A stretch of DNA of 64,000 bases, from the NCBI GenBank assembly GCA_052143895.1, contig JBKQRT010000001.1, positions 1 to 64,000 on the forward strand, written 5' to 3'. Below the pieces are notes generated by a model. The model saw only the letters and a list, made by a program, of their open reading frames with translations. It made no database searches and was not told the DNA's origin. A program made the translations under genes and the position numbers. This document shows, piece by piece, positions 1 through 7,264 of this stretch (positions are counted from its first letter, which is position 1; each line of letters opens with the position of its first letter). Source of the stretch: Bog-756 sp052143895. GTDB lineage: Bacteria > Actinomycetota > Acidimicrobiia > Acidimicrobiales > RAAP-2.

Positions 1-184
1 CCCCACCGAGCAGGGTGGCGGCCATCAGCCAGACCGGCGGGAGGCCCCGGGCCGCCACGATCATGGTGGGCAGGGTGGTCACGAGCAGGAGCTCGATGAT
101 CCGGGGCTTGGTGAGCGCGACGTAGGCGGCGATCCTCGACCCGAGGGACAGTCGGCGGGGCAGGGCCACCGCGGGAAGAGCCAT
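1..184 (-). CDS. ctaB: Protoheme IX farnesyltransferase (heme O synthase), N-terminal part, cut by window edge
   Basis: Only the first 61 codons are inside the window; the gene runs off the left edge on the minus strand. From an ATG at 184 the protein reads MALPAVALPRRLSL and then a YVALTKPRIIELLLVTT stretch. The 'LTKPRI' segment before the first membrane helix is typical of the UbiA-family heme O synthases. The enzyme adds a farnesyl group to protoheme in the membrane, the step before heme A synthase. It is divergent from ctaA, with about 70 bases between the two starts, which fits a shared promoter region for heme A supply to an aa3-type cytochrome oxidase. Identification rests on a short segment plus the ctaA neighbour. 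Confidence 0.85.
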   Translation of the reverse strand, partial: MALPAVALPRRLSLGSRIAAYVALTKPRIIELLLVTTLPTMIVAARGLPPVWLMAATLLGG

Positions 185-255
185 TGCCCGAACCTTAGTG
201 GCCCCGGGGCGCCCGGGACATTTCGGCCCGGGCGGGCCGGTACCATGAGCAACCG

Positions 256-1236
256 GTGTCCTCCCTGCGTATCGGCCCACGCCCGTTCCTCCTCCTCTGC
301 CGGTTCACGCTGGCCACCATCGTGCTCAACGTGGTGACCGGGGCCGCCGTCCGGCTCTCCGATTCGGGACTCGGATGCCCCGACTGGCCGACCTGCTCCC
401 AGCACCATCTGACCCCGCCCCTCCGGTTGCACGCCCTGGTCGAGTTCGGCAATCGGATGGTGGTCTTCATGCTGGTGGTGGCGTGTGCATTTGCCGTCGT
501 CGCTTCGTTCCTCCGACGGCCCGCACGCCGTGATCTCCGGTGGCTGTCCGGCGGCCTCATCCTCGGTGTGCTCGGCGAGGCCGTCCTCGGCGCCTTCGTC
601 GTCTACTCCAAGCTCAACGCCTACGTCGTCATGGTGCACTTCATGGTCGGCATGGGCCTGCTGGCGGTAGCCGTGATCCTGACCCTGCGGGCCGGTCACG
701 GGCCGGGCCGGGGAACAGTGGCGGTCAGCCGCGGTGCGCTCCGGCTGGGGCGGTTGCTGGTCGGGCTCACGGTGGTGGTTCTCGCTGCCGGGGCGGCGAC
801 CACCGGAACGGGGCCCCACGCCGGCGGCCAGGGGGCCAAGCGGATCCCGCTCGGACTCGAGGACATGACCCGCATCCACGCCGAGATCGTCCTGACCACC
901 GGTCTCGCGCTGCTGATCCTGCTGTGGGTGCTGTGGCGGACGAACGCACCGGCGAGGATCCAGGACTCGGGTCGGATCCTGCTGGCCGTCATGGTCGTGC
1001 AGGGGATCATCGGCTACACCCAGTTCTTCACCCACCTGCCAGCCGTCCTGGTCGGGATCCACGTCTTCGGGGCGTCGATGGTCTGGTCGACGGTGCTGTG
1101 GTTCCACCACGGTCTGTCCGACCACCTGCCGGAGCTGGACGATGGCCTGGAGCCCGGGACCGCACCCGGCGGGGTGCTCGCAGACGCTCCCACCGATGCC
1201 GGTCGCCCGGTGGACGCCCTGCCGGAGCGGGTGTGA
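256..1236 (+). CDS. ctaA: Heme A synthase, COX15/CtaA family
   Basis: 326-residue polytopic membrane protein with about eight predicted helices, normal for bacterial CtaA. It oxidises the C8 methyl of heme O to the formyl group of heme A. Visible family marks are the first periplasmic loop with a cysteine pair (about Cys41 and Cys47, in DSGLGCPDWPTC), the following helix with LHALVEFGNR, and histidine-bearing helices with VHFMVGMG, RIHAEIVL and GIHVFGAS that would bind the hemes. The start is the GTG at 256; the ATG at 245 is out of frame and no other in-frame start lies close by. The C-terminal ~35 residues are hydrophilic and poorly conserved. It is divergent from ctaB and transcribed toward clpS. 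Confidence 0.93.
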   Translation: MSSLRIGPRPFLLLCRFTLATIVLNVVTGAAVRLSDSGLGCPDWPTCSQHHLTPPLRLHALVEFGNRMVVFMLVVACAFAVVASFLRRPARRDLRWLSGGLILGVLGEAVLGAFVVYSKLNAYVVMVHFMVGMGLLAVAVILTLRAGHGPGRGTVAVSRGALRLGRLLVGLTVVVLAAGAATTGTGPHAGGQGAKRIPLGLEDMTRIHAEIVLTTGLALLILLWVLWRTNAPARIQDSGRILLAVMVVQGIIGYTQFFTHLPAVLVGIHVFGASMVWSTVLWFHHGLSDHLPELDDGLEPGTAPGGVLADAPTDAGRPVDALPERV

Positions 1237-1310
1237 GGCCTCGTCCCCTGCTCCGGATCCCCGGCCGGCTGGCAGCGGGGGCGGCGGCCGGGAGTGCTGC
1301 GCTCGGCGCT

Positions 1311-1622
1311 GTGGCGGTCGGAACGCCTCCGATCGAGGCGGACCCGATCGAGGCCGAGCGCACCGACCTCGGCGAGTCGCAGAGCACAGACCGTCCGTGG
1401 CTGGTCATCGTGTGGAACGACCCCATCAACCTCATGTCGTTCGTCACCTACGTGTTCCAGAAGCTGTTCGGGTACTCGAAGGAGAAGGCCACCAAGCTGA
1501 TGCTCGATGTCCACCACAAAGGCCGGGCGGTGGTCTCGTCGGGGACCCGCGAGCGCGCCGAGCTCGACGTCTACCGTCTCCACGAGCACGGCCTCTGGGC
1601 CACGATGGAGCAGTCCACGTGA
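1311..1622 (+). CDS. clpS: ATP-dependent Clp protease adaptor ClpS
   Basis: ClpS-type adaptor that delivers N-degron substrates to ClpC/ClpA ATPases in the cytoplasm. The core shows the binding-pocket segment VWNDPINLMSFVTYVF, then EKATKLMLDVHHKGRAVV and a C-terminal ERAELDVYRLHEHGL helix, all diagnostic of ClpS. I chose GTG 1311, giving 103 residues, the usual size. The frame is open upstream, so an earlier start is possible, and the first ~25 residues (acidic, low conservation) are the least certain part. The TGA at 1620-1622 overlaps the GTG of the downstream DUF2017 gene by four bases, so the two are probably translationally coupled. Confidence 0.9.
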   Translation: MAVGTPPIEADPIEAERTDLGESQSTDRPWLVIVWNDPINLMSFVTYVFQKLFGYSKEKATKLMLDVHHKGRAVVSSGTRERAELDVYRLHEHGLWATMEQST

Positions 1623-2113
1623 GCACGCCGATCCGGCGGCGACGCGATGGCCGCTATGCAGTCAAGCTCGACCCCAGCGTGCGGGCCGTGCTCGTGACCA
1701 TGGCCGAACAGCTGGCACCGGTGCTGAGCCCCGACGAGCCGATGACCCGGCGACTCTTCCCACCCGCCTACCCCGGGCAGGAAGGCACCGCGGCGGAGGA
1801 GCAGTACCGGTCATTGGTCGACACGGCCCTGGTCAACCACCACCGGCAGACCTTTGCGGTGATGGCCCGGACGGCCAACGCCGACACGCTGTCCGAGGCG
1901 GAGCTCAACGACTGGCTGTCGGCGGTCGGCTCGCTGCGCCTCGTGCTCGGGACGCGGCTCGATGTCAGCGAGGAGATGGAGGCGCCCGACCCCGACCATC
2001 CGAGCGCACCGGAGTACGCGCTCTACGAGCTGCTCGGCCAGCTGCAATACCTCATGATCGAGGTGCTCGCCGCCCAGCTCCCGGGCGAGGGGCGGCCCGG
2101 AGGAGTGCTCTGA
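1619..2113 (+). CDS. DUF2017 family protein (ClpS-linked)
   Basis: 164-residue soluble protein of the actinobacterial DUF2017 family. The start GTG overlaps the clpS stop (GTGA). After a basic N-terminus (PIRRRRDGRYAVKL), the protein is mostly acidic helix. Recognisable family segments are RLFPPAYP near residue 45, the NDWLSAVGSLRLVLGTRL segment, and a C-terminal YALYELLGQLQYLMIE helix. The function is unknown. The constant clpS-DUF2017 neighbourhood in actinobacteria suggests a role in, or regulation of, Clp-dependent proteolysis, which is inference from context. A tRNA cluster follows 38 bases downstream. Confidence 0.85.
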   Translation: MSTPIRRRRDGRYAVKLDPSVRAVLVTMAEQLAPVLSPDEPMTRRLFPPAYPGQEGTAAEEQYRSLVDTALVNHHRQTFAVMARTANADTLSEAELNDWLSAVGSLRLVLGTRLDVSEEMEAPDPDHPSAPEYALYELLGQLQYLMIEVLAAQLPGEGRPGGVL

Positions 2114-2151
2114 TCCCTCTGCTAATCTCCAAAAGCCCTGATCGGGTTTGA

Positions 2152-2224
2152 GCCCCCATCGTCTAGCGGCCCAGGACGCCGCCCTTTCAAGGCGGTAACA
2201 CGGGTTCGAATCCCGTTGGGGGTG
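2152..2224 (+). tRNA. tRNA-Glu (anticodon TTC)
   Basis: A 73-base cloverleaf. The acceptor arms GCCCCCA and TGGGGGT pair with one G-T wobble at the end. The anticodon stem CCGCC/GGCGG encloses loop CTTTCAA, giving anticodon TTC at 2186-2188. The T arm carries GGTTCGAATCC. Discriminator base is G at 2224. It is followed closely by tRNA-Asp and tRNA-Phe in the same direction. Confidence 0.95.
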
Positions 2225-2255
2225 CCGTACGCCCCAGCGCGTAGTAGCTGGTTGG

Positions 2256-2333
2256 GGACCTGTGGTGCAGTTTGGAGTGCACGCCGGCCTGTCAAGCCGG
2301 AGGTCGCGGGTTCAAATCCCGTCAGGTCCGCCA
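2256..2333 (+). tRNA. tRNA-Asp (anticodon GTC)
   Basis: Acceptor arms GGACCTG (2256-2262) and CAGGTCC (2323-2329) pair perfectly, the discriminator is G2330, and CCA is encoded at 2331-2333. The anticodon loop CTGTCAA gives GTC, the aspartate anticodon. The T arm has GGGTTCAAATCCC. It is the middle gene of a three-tRNA cluster. Confidence 0.95.
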
Positions 2334-2352
2334 CCTCGGTTCGCCGAGGCGA

Positions 2353-2425
2353 GGTCGGGTAGCTCAGTTGGTAGAGCGCGCGCCTGAAAAGCGTGAGGTC
2401 ACCGGATCGACGCCGGTCCCGACCA
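2353..2425 (+). tRNA. tRNA-Phe (anticodon GAA)
   Basis: Acceptor arms GGTCGGG (2353-2359) and CCCGACC (2418-2424) pair; discriminator is A2425. Anticodon stem CGCGC/GCGTG with loop CTGAAAA gives GAA, phenylalanine. The T stem ACCGG/CCGGT is sound, but its loop reads ATCGACG, so position 54 is A rather than the near-universal T. The 3' end abuts a stretch of gene relics. Confidence 0.93.
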
Positions 2426-2592
2426 CTGGAAGTAGCTCCTGGACGGGGGCGGGGCCTCTGACGACGCAACCCTCGTACCTTCGGCGTAGTGCGGTCTCTG
2501 CCCTGACAACGGCGGCACCCCACGAACTTGTCCGGCAGACTGGTGGCCCGCACGGTGCAACCTGCACCCCGGCCTCTACCTGGGGCAGAGCC

Positions 2593-3243
2593 ATGGACAA
2601 CGACGACTCTCCCTTGGCGGACACCGCAGTGCACTTTCTCACGTCCACCCATGTCGGCGAGGGGATCAAGATCTACGTCGGGCACTGCCCCGGGGACCGG
2701 TCGCGCGCCTCGGGCGTCGTCTGCCTGGTCGACGCCAATGGCTTCTTCGGCGTCGTCATCGACCTCATCCGCGGTATGCAGCTCGCGCGCCACCTCCCAA
2801 CGTTGCTGGTGATCGGCGTCGCCTATCGGGCGGCCGGGATCTCCGACACCTTGGCCCCGCGGACGCGCGACCCGACGGCCACCGTCCTCCACGCCTTCGG
2901 TGAACTGGTGCAGGAGCAATCCGAGATCGGAGGAGCCAGTGCGCTGCTGGAATTCCTCCGACAGGAGTTGATGCCCTGGGTCAGCGCATCGAGGCGACGG
3001 TGTTCTTCGGGGTCGGTGCCGACGAGACCCACGGCGGCCGAATTCGGGAGTCGGAACGCAAGTCGGCCGAACAACAGGCGCTCACCGCGGTCGTGCCAAT
3101 CGACCTCGTGGCCGACATGAGCCGCATGGTCGACCGTCTCAAGGGCCGCCGCTCTGCCGGGCTCCTACCCTCCAGCGAGGTCTTTCTCGGTGAGTTCCAC
3201 ACCACCGTGCCTCCGCTCGTCCTGGTCTCCGCCGGGTCTTGGG
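2593..3243 (+). pseudogene. Broken alpha/beta-hydrolase (COG2819-like esterase), core deleted and frame shifted
   Basis: From ATG 2593 one frame reads like the first half of a COG2819-type hydrolase: VVCLVDANGFFGVVIDL, LPTLLVIGVAYR, then RTRDPTATV and ALLEFLRQELMPWV near 2976. After that the frame goes off into arginine/serine-rich nonsense. A second frame, recognisable from about 2970, continues with the family's C-terminal half: QRIEATVFFGVGA, then MSRMVDRLKGR and EVFLGEFHTTVPPLVL, which holds the likely catalytic histidine. The stretch that should lie between them, about 70-90 residues with the GxSxGG nucleophile elbow, is absent. This is a dead gene with an internal deletion plus frame change, directly downstream of the tRNA cluster. 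The family call is from remembered motifs, moderately sure. Confidence 0.6.
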
Positions 3244-3401
3244 CGCGCCGGTCTGACCGCGACAGCGGGCCCCTCGGTCCGACCGCAGACCGCCGCTGGA
3301 TCCGATGGACGCTGGGGTGGTCTGCATCTTCTTGTTCGAAAAGCTGTCTACGGCGTCGACATACGACACATGCATACGCTCTATACGGGTTCCTTCATAG
3401 C

Positions 3402-3443
3402 CACCGGCCACCACCGACCTAGAGTGCACCGGCCACCACCGAC
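3402..3443 (+). repeat. 17-bp direct repeat, two copies 25 bp apart
   Basis: The 17-mer CACCGGCCACCACCGAC occurs at 3402-3418 and again, identical, at 3427-3443. It lies in non-coding relic DNA between the broken hydrolase and the DUF6458-like remnant. It may be a replication-slippage product or the scar of a rearrangement. Confidence 0.7.
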
Positions 3444-3459
3444 GGGCCCCTACCAGCAC

Positions 3460-3591
3460 GGTTTCGATGTCCGGGCCACCGGCGTCATCCTCATGATCAT
3501 CGGTGCGATAGGAGGGGTCCTGTCGCTGGTTGCCTTGCTGAGCAAGGGATTCCGGCGTCGTCGCACCGTGGTGGACGACGGACGCGGAAGC
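3460..3591 (+). pseudogene. Remnant of a DUF6458-like small membrane protein
   Basis: The translated segment GFDVRATGVILMIIGAIG, followed by LLSKGFRRRRTVVDDG, resembles the second half of the small two-helix DUF6458 actinobacterial proteins, where VGVILMIVGAVG and a RRRRTVV tail are usual. The expected N-terminal helix is missing; upstream the frame gives only His/Pro/Arg-rich text from repeat DNA. No ribosome binding site or credible start sits in front of it. Most likely a truncated relic, but it could be part of a longer unusual ORF that reads on into thpR. Confidence 0.35.
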
Positions 3592-3699
3592 GTCGTCTGT
3601 CGCGGGGACACCTACCTGAAGCGGCGGAGATCCCGACTCCGGCGCACGATGTCCACCAGATCGGCCGGGTCTACCGATCGGTCGGGACAGACTGACGGG

Positions 3700-4230
3700 G
3701 TGCGCCTGTTCGTCGCCGCCGACCCCCCAGAGCCCGTGCTCAGGTTGCTTGCATCCCTCCCGCGCCTGGCCCGGTCGAACGTCCGGTGGACCACGTCCGC
3801 ACAGTGGCACGTCACCTTGAGCTTCCTCGGAGAGGTGGATGACCCCGGCCCCGTCGTCAACGCGCTCACCGCCCTCGCCAGCCGGCCGGATACCGGACCG
3901 GCGAAAGCTCGCCTCGGACCGGCGACCGCCTGGTTCCCCGGAGGGCGAGTGCTGCAAGTGCCGGTCGAAGGGCTGGACGGGCTGGCGGCCCGGGTGCGCG
4001 AAGCGACAATCCCGTGGGCTCCCGAGCAACTGGACTTCCGCGGACACCTGACGTTGGCTCGAGCTCGCGGGAGGAAGGCTGGACCGCCGGAGCTGGCCGG
4101 CAAGCGCGTCGCCGCCGCATTCGACGTACCCGCCGTCGTGCTCTACGCCTCGACCCTCGGACCCGGAGCGTCTGTCTACCAGCCAATGGCGACAGTCGCC
4201 CTCCACCAGAGGAGTCCCAGCAGCAGGTGA
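3700..4230 (+). CDS. thpR: RNA 2',3'-cyclic phosphodiesterase, 2H phosphoesterase family (ThpR/LigT)
   Basis: 176-residue two-histidine phosphoesterase. The two catalytic HxTL motifs are both present: HVTLSFLGEVDD in the first half and HLTLARARGR in the second, each followed by the usual hydrophobic strand. The ending VLYASTLGPGASVYQPM is the family's characteristic last strand pair. It hydrolyses 2',3'-cyclic phosphate ends on RNA. I chose GTG 3700 because homologues begin directly with (M)RLFVA; an ATG at 3649 in the same frame would add 17 unconserved residues. It stands alone, downstream of relic DNA and upstream of the PadR promoter. Confidence 0.85.
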   Translation: MRLFVAADPPEPVLRLLASLPRLARSNVRWTTSAQWHVTLSFLGEVDDPGPVVNALTALASRPDTGPAKARLGPATAWFPGGRVLQVPVEGLDGLAARVREATIPWAPEQLDFRGHLTLARARGRKAGPPELAGKRVAAAFDVPAVVLYASTLGPGASVYQPMATVALHQRSPSSR

Positions 4231-4324
4231 GATCGAGGCAGGGCAGACCGGCCCCGTCGCACTCGGGAGCCCAGGGCCGCGTGGGCGGCGCCACGCCTCT
4301 CGCGGAACGCCCCACGCACCCCTC

Positions 4325-4353
4325 TTGACAGCGGTTGCATTGCGATATATCGT
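4325..4353 (+). promoter_or_regulatory. Promoter with palindromic operator in front of the PadR gene
   Basis: A consensus -35 TTGACA at 4325-4330 is followed after 17 bases by TATCGT (4348-4353) as -10. The -10 is embedded in the perfect 10-base palindrome CGATATATCG at 4343-4352. An AT-rich palindrome of this kind over a -10 is typical of a PadR-type self-operator. The region is conspicuously AT-rich against its surroundings. Autoregulation is inference. Confidence 0.65.
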
Positions 4354-4446
4354 TACCTGACGTGAGCGATCTCACTAGATCGCCGACAAGTGAACGGGAG
4401 CGACCATCGGGGTCGCCCCCCCACGAACATCGAGGAGAACGAGCTG

Positions 4447-5142
4447 ATGCACGGACACAAGGGATTCACCCAACCAGAAGACGACGGCATCGGCACCGGA
4501 CGGGGATTCCCCGACCGGCGCGTCCGTCACGGTGACCGCTTCGGCGACGCTGCCGCCCGCAGGCGGGGCGGCGGGCGCGGCCGTGGGCGCGGACGCCCGG
4601 AAACCTTCGGCTTCGGAACCGGCTTCGGGCCGCCGATGTTCGGACGAGGACCCAAGCGCGGCCGGGGCGATGTGCGGGCGGCGATCATCGCCCTCCTCGC
4701 CGAGGAGCCGATGCACGGCTACCAGATCATCACCGAGCTCACCGAGCGCAGCGGCGGCGTGTGGCGGCCGAGCCCCGGATCCGTCTACCCCACCCTCCAG
4801 GCCATGGAGGACCAGGGCCTGGTCACCGCCAACAAGTCGGAGGGTCGGCGGGTGTTCAGCCTGACCGACGAGGGCCGGGCCGCAGCCGTGGCTGCCGGCG
4901 ACGGGCCGGCGCCGTGGGAGGACGCCGCACGCGGCGCCGACCGCTCGCTGGTCGACCTGCGCGGCCTCATGTTCGAGGTGGGCGCGGCCATCATGCAGGT
5001 GGGCCGGGCCGGCAGCGAGCAGCAGATCAAGGCCGTCGGCGAGATCCTCACCGACACCCGGAAGCGCATCTACCTGGTGCTGGCCGACGGGAGCGGCGAC
5101 CGTCCCGACGACACCGAGCCGGAACCGGGCGCCGGGTCGTGA
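4447..5142 (+). CDS. PadR family transcriptional regulator with glycine/arginine-rich N-terminal tail
   Basis: 231 residues. The first ~75 are disordered and rich in Gly and Arg (GRGRGRGRPETFGFG), then comes a PadR winged helix: DVRAAIIALLAEEPMHGYQI, then GVWRPSPGSVYPTLQAMEDQGLV and RRVFSLTDEGR. The C-terminal helices (LRGLMFEVGAAIMQV and on) would form the dimer arm. ATG 4447 has GAGGAG nine bases upstream; an in-frame GTG at 4390 is less likely. PadR proteins usually bind a palindrome in their own promoter and respond to a small ligand; a fitting palindrome lies at 4343. The stop overlaps the start of the ferredoxin gene, so the two form an operon. The ligand is not deducible. Confidence 0.88.
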   Translation: MHGHKGFTQPEDDGIGTGRGFPDRRVRHGDRFGDAAARRRGGGRGRGRGRPETFGFGTGFGPPMFGRGPKRGRGDVRAAIIALLAEEPMHGYQIITELTERSGGVWRPSPGSVYPTLQAMEDQGLVTANKSEGRRVFSLTDEGRAAAVAAGDGPAPWEDAARGADRSLVDLRGLMFEVGAAIMQVGRAGSEQQIKAVGEILTDTRKRIYLVLADGSGDRPDDTEPEPGAGS

Positions 5143-5483
5143 CGCCCGACCCGGGCGTCCTCGACAAGAAGCGCCGCGCCGCCGCCCATCCGGATCGCCC
5201 GGGTGCGCGGCGCGCGGCGCTGCGCAGGTCGTGGCTCCCGGTCATCGATCACGCCCGGTGCGAGGGCAAGCGGGACTGCATAGAGGTCCGCCCCAACGAC
5301 GTCTTCGAGGTGCGCCGCATCGACGACGCCGACTTCGCAGCGCTCGGGCGGATGGCCCGTTGGAGGGTGCGGGCCCACCGCATGACCACCGCCTACGCGC
5401 CCAACGCCGACGACTGCCGGGGCTGTGGGCTGTGCATCGTGGCCTGCCCGGAGCAGGCGATCGAACTCACCCGGCTGCTCTGA
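5139..5483 (+). CDS. Ferredoxin-like 4Fe-4S protein with an altered first cluster motif
   Basis: 114 residues, starting with GTG 5139 overlapping the PadR stop (GTGA). The second motif, Cys93-x2-Cys96-x2-Cys99-x3-Cys103-Pro, is complete. In the first motif Cys41 and Cys47 are present (ARCEGKRDCIEV) but the following Cys-Pro is replaced by Arg51-Pro52. Ferredoxins of the 7Fe/8Fe type use that Cys as a ligand of the other cluster, so this protein may hold one 4Fe-4S or a 3Fe-4S cluster, or use another ligand. A basic N-terminal extension of ~30 residues precedes the domain. It is cotranscribed with a PadR regulator; the redox partner is unknown and no P450 or reductase lies next to it. Confidence 0.8.
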   Translation: MTPDPGVLDKKRRAAAHPDRPGARRAALRRSWLPVIDHARCEGKRDCIEVRPNDVFEVRRIDDADFAALGRMARWRVRAHRMTTAYAPNADDCRGCGLCIVACPEQAIELTRLL

Positions 5484-5506
5484 ACCGACAGCGGGCGTCA
5501 CCTAAC

Positions 5507-5527
5507 GGTCGGCAGCTGCCGCCGACC
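5507..5527. terminator. Hairpin between the converging ferredoxin and pyrE genes
   Basis: Inverted repeat GGTCGGC (5507-5513) and GCCGACC (5521-5527) with a 7-base loop. It sits in the 57-base gap between the two converging stops, so it can serve both strands. There is no U-run, as is usual in such GC-rich genomes. Confidence 0.5.
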
Positions 5528-5540
5528 TACCCCCCCGCGG

Positions 5541-6110
5541 TCAGGCGCCTTCGAAGTCGAAGCCGAGGTCGGGCGCGGTCAGCAACGCCCGGAACGAGTA
5601 TCCTTCGGCCGCGGCCATTGCCTCGGCCGTCCCGCCGCGGTCGACCACCGCCAGCAGCAGCCGGACGACCGCACCGGCCGCCTCGACCACGCTCGCCGCC
5701 TCGAGCAACGAGGTCCCCCGGGTGACGGTGTCCTCGGTCACCACCACCATGTCACCCGGTTCCAGCGCCCCGGCGATGCGCCCACCGGCCCCGTGGTCCT
5801 TCGCCTCCTTGCGCACGCTGAACGCCTTGAGCATGCGCCCCCGGGTGGCCGCTACGCCGGCGGTCACGAACGCCACTGGGTCGGCGCCCATGGTCAGGCC
5901 ACCGATGGCGGTCACGTCGTCGGGGATGACCGACAGCACCGCGTCGGCCACCAGCACCATGGCGTCGGGACGACACACCGTCTGCTTGGAATCGATGAAC
6001 CAGTCGCTCTTCCGGCCGGACTTGAGGATGAACTCGCCGCGGCGCACCGAGTGCGCTAGGAGGTGCTCACGCAGCGCCTCGAATTCGGCCGCGGGCAGTG
6101 ACGGGCTCAC
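5541..6110 (-). CDS. pyrE: Orotate phosphoribosyltransferase
   Basis: 189 residues. PyrE joins orotate and PRPP to give OMP in pyrimidine synthesis. The N-terminus (LLAHSVRRGEFILKSGRKSDWFID) is the typical orotate-binding start, GGLTMGADPVAFV lies in the middle, and the PRPP loop is VVVTEDTVTRGTSLLEAA. The start is GTG at 6110, overlapping the TGA of purM by four bases, so it is the last gene of purF-purM-pyrE. Linking a pyrimidine gene to the pur operon would let both nucleotide branches be transcribed together. The pyr genes proper are not in the window. Confidence 0.94.
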   Translation of the reverse strand: MSPSLPAAEFEALREHLLAHSVRRGEFILKSGRKSDWFIDSKQTVCRPDAMVLVADAVLSVIPDDVTAIGGLTMGADPVAFVTAGVAATRGRMLKAFSVRKEAKDHGAGGRIAGALEPGDMVVVTEDTVTRGTSLLEAASVVEAAGAVVRLLLAVVDRGGTAEAMAAAEGYSFRALLTAPDLGFDFEGA

Positions 6111-7264
6111 GCCGGCCGAACAGCCCCGGACACGGACCCGTCCGGCCAGAACCCCGGCCCGGCGAACGCCACCCCCCGCTCACCCTCCTCCACCCGTCCG
6201 ACCGCCCGGGCGGCCACCCCGGCGGCGCCCAGGGCGTCGAGGGCGTCGTGGACCCGTGTGGCCGACACCATCAGGACCATGCCGAGGCCGAGGTTGAAGA
6301 CCCGGGCCATCTCGTCGTCCGCCACCTGCCCGAGACGGCGGACCTCGCTGAAGACGGCCGGCACGTCCCAGGTGCCGCGGTCGAGCACCGCCCGCGTTCC
6401 TGCCGGCAGCGCCCGGGGGACGTTGCCCACGAACCCCCCACCGGTGATGTGGGCGACGGCATGGACCTCGGAGGCGGACAGGGCCGCCCGCACCGCCGGC
6501 GTGTAGATCACCGAGGGCCGCAGCAGCTCGTCTGCCAGGGTGTGGGGGGCGCCCGGCCACGCGGGCCCGTCGAGGGTGAGGCCTGCCCGTTCGAGCAGCA
6601 CGTGGCGGGCCAGCGTGTAGCCGTTGGCCCGGAGCCCGGGCGACGGGAGGCCGACGAGCACGTCGCCCACCTGGACCCGGGCCGACCCGAGGGCCTCGTC
6701 GCGCTCGACCACGCCGACGGCGAAGCCCACCAGGTCGAACTCGCCTGGCTTCATGGCCCCAGCGTGCTCGGCCATCTCACCCCCGAGCAGCGCGGCGCCC
6801 ACCTGGCGGCACCCGTCGGCCACGCCGCCCACCAGCTCGGCCATCTGGCCAGGTTCGATGGCCCCCGACGAGATGTAGTCGAGGAGGAACAGCGGCTCGG
6901 CCCCCTGGCACACCAGGTCGTCCACGCACATGGCCACCAGGTCGATGCCGATGGTGTCGTAGCGGCCGGTGGCCTGGGCCACGAGGGCCTTGGTGCCCAC
7001 GCCGTCGGTGCCGGCCACCAGGACCGGCTGGCGGAACCGGGAGGTGTCGAGCGCGAAGAGCCCACCGAAGTCACCGAGCCCGCCGAGCACCTCGGCGCGG
7101 ACGGTCGATGCCACCAGTGGCTTGATGAGGTCGACGGCCCGCTCGCCCACTTCGATGTCCACGCCGGCGGCGGCGTAGGTGGCGGGACCGTCCGGGGGCA
7201 CGGGTGTACCGGCGGTGGGGTCGGGGTGCACCGGGTCGACGGGATCCGAGTCGGATCCGGTCAC
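6107..7264 (-). CDS. purM: Phosphoribosylformylglycinamidine cyclo-ligase (AIR synthetase)
   Basis: 385 residues. PurM closes the imidazole ring of FGAM using ATP, giving AIR. Family marks are YAAAGVDIEVGERAVDLIKP at the start, VAGTDGVGTKALVA, VAMCVDDLVCQGAEPLFLLDY, ALLGGEMAEHAG and HITGGGFVGNVPR. A Pro/Asp-rich tail of ~25 residues precedes the conserved start. The GTG at 7264 overlaps the purF stop (GTGA), and its own TGA overlaps pyrE, so the three genes are tightly coupled. Confidence 0.95.
   Translation of the reverse strand: MTGSDSDPVDPVHPDPTAGTPVPPDGPATYAAAGVDIEVGERAVDLIKPLVASTVRAEVLGGLGDFGGLFALDTSRFRQPVLVAGTDGVGTKALVAQATGRYDTIGIDLVAMCVDDLVCQGAEPLFLLDYISSGAIEPGQMAELVGGVADGCRQVGAALLGGEMAEHAGAMKPGEFDLVGFAVGVVERDEALGSARVQVGDVLVGLPSPGLRANGYTLARHVLLERAGLTLDGPAWPGAPHTLADELLRPSVIYTPAVRAALSASEVHAVAHITGGGFVGNVPRALPAGTRAVLDRGTWDVPAVFSEVRRLGQVADDEMARVFNLGLGMVLMVSATRVHDALDALGAAGVAARAVGRVEEGERGVAFAGPGFWPDGSVSGAVRPA

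Noticed and set aside
3190..3699. Reading the whole 3190-4230 frame as one long protein with thpR.
   Set aside because: The first 170 codons are repeat- and relic-derived, while the conserved 2H phosphoesterase begins at 3700.
2426..4320. Integrated mobile element next to the tRNA cluster.
   Set aside because: No integrase, transposase or duplicated tRNA end was found; only relics remain.
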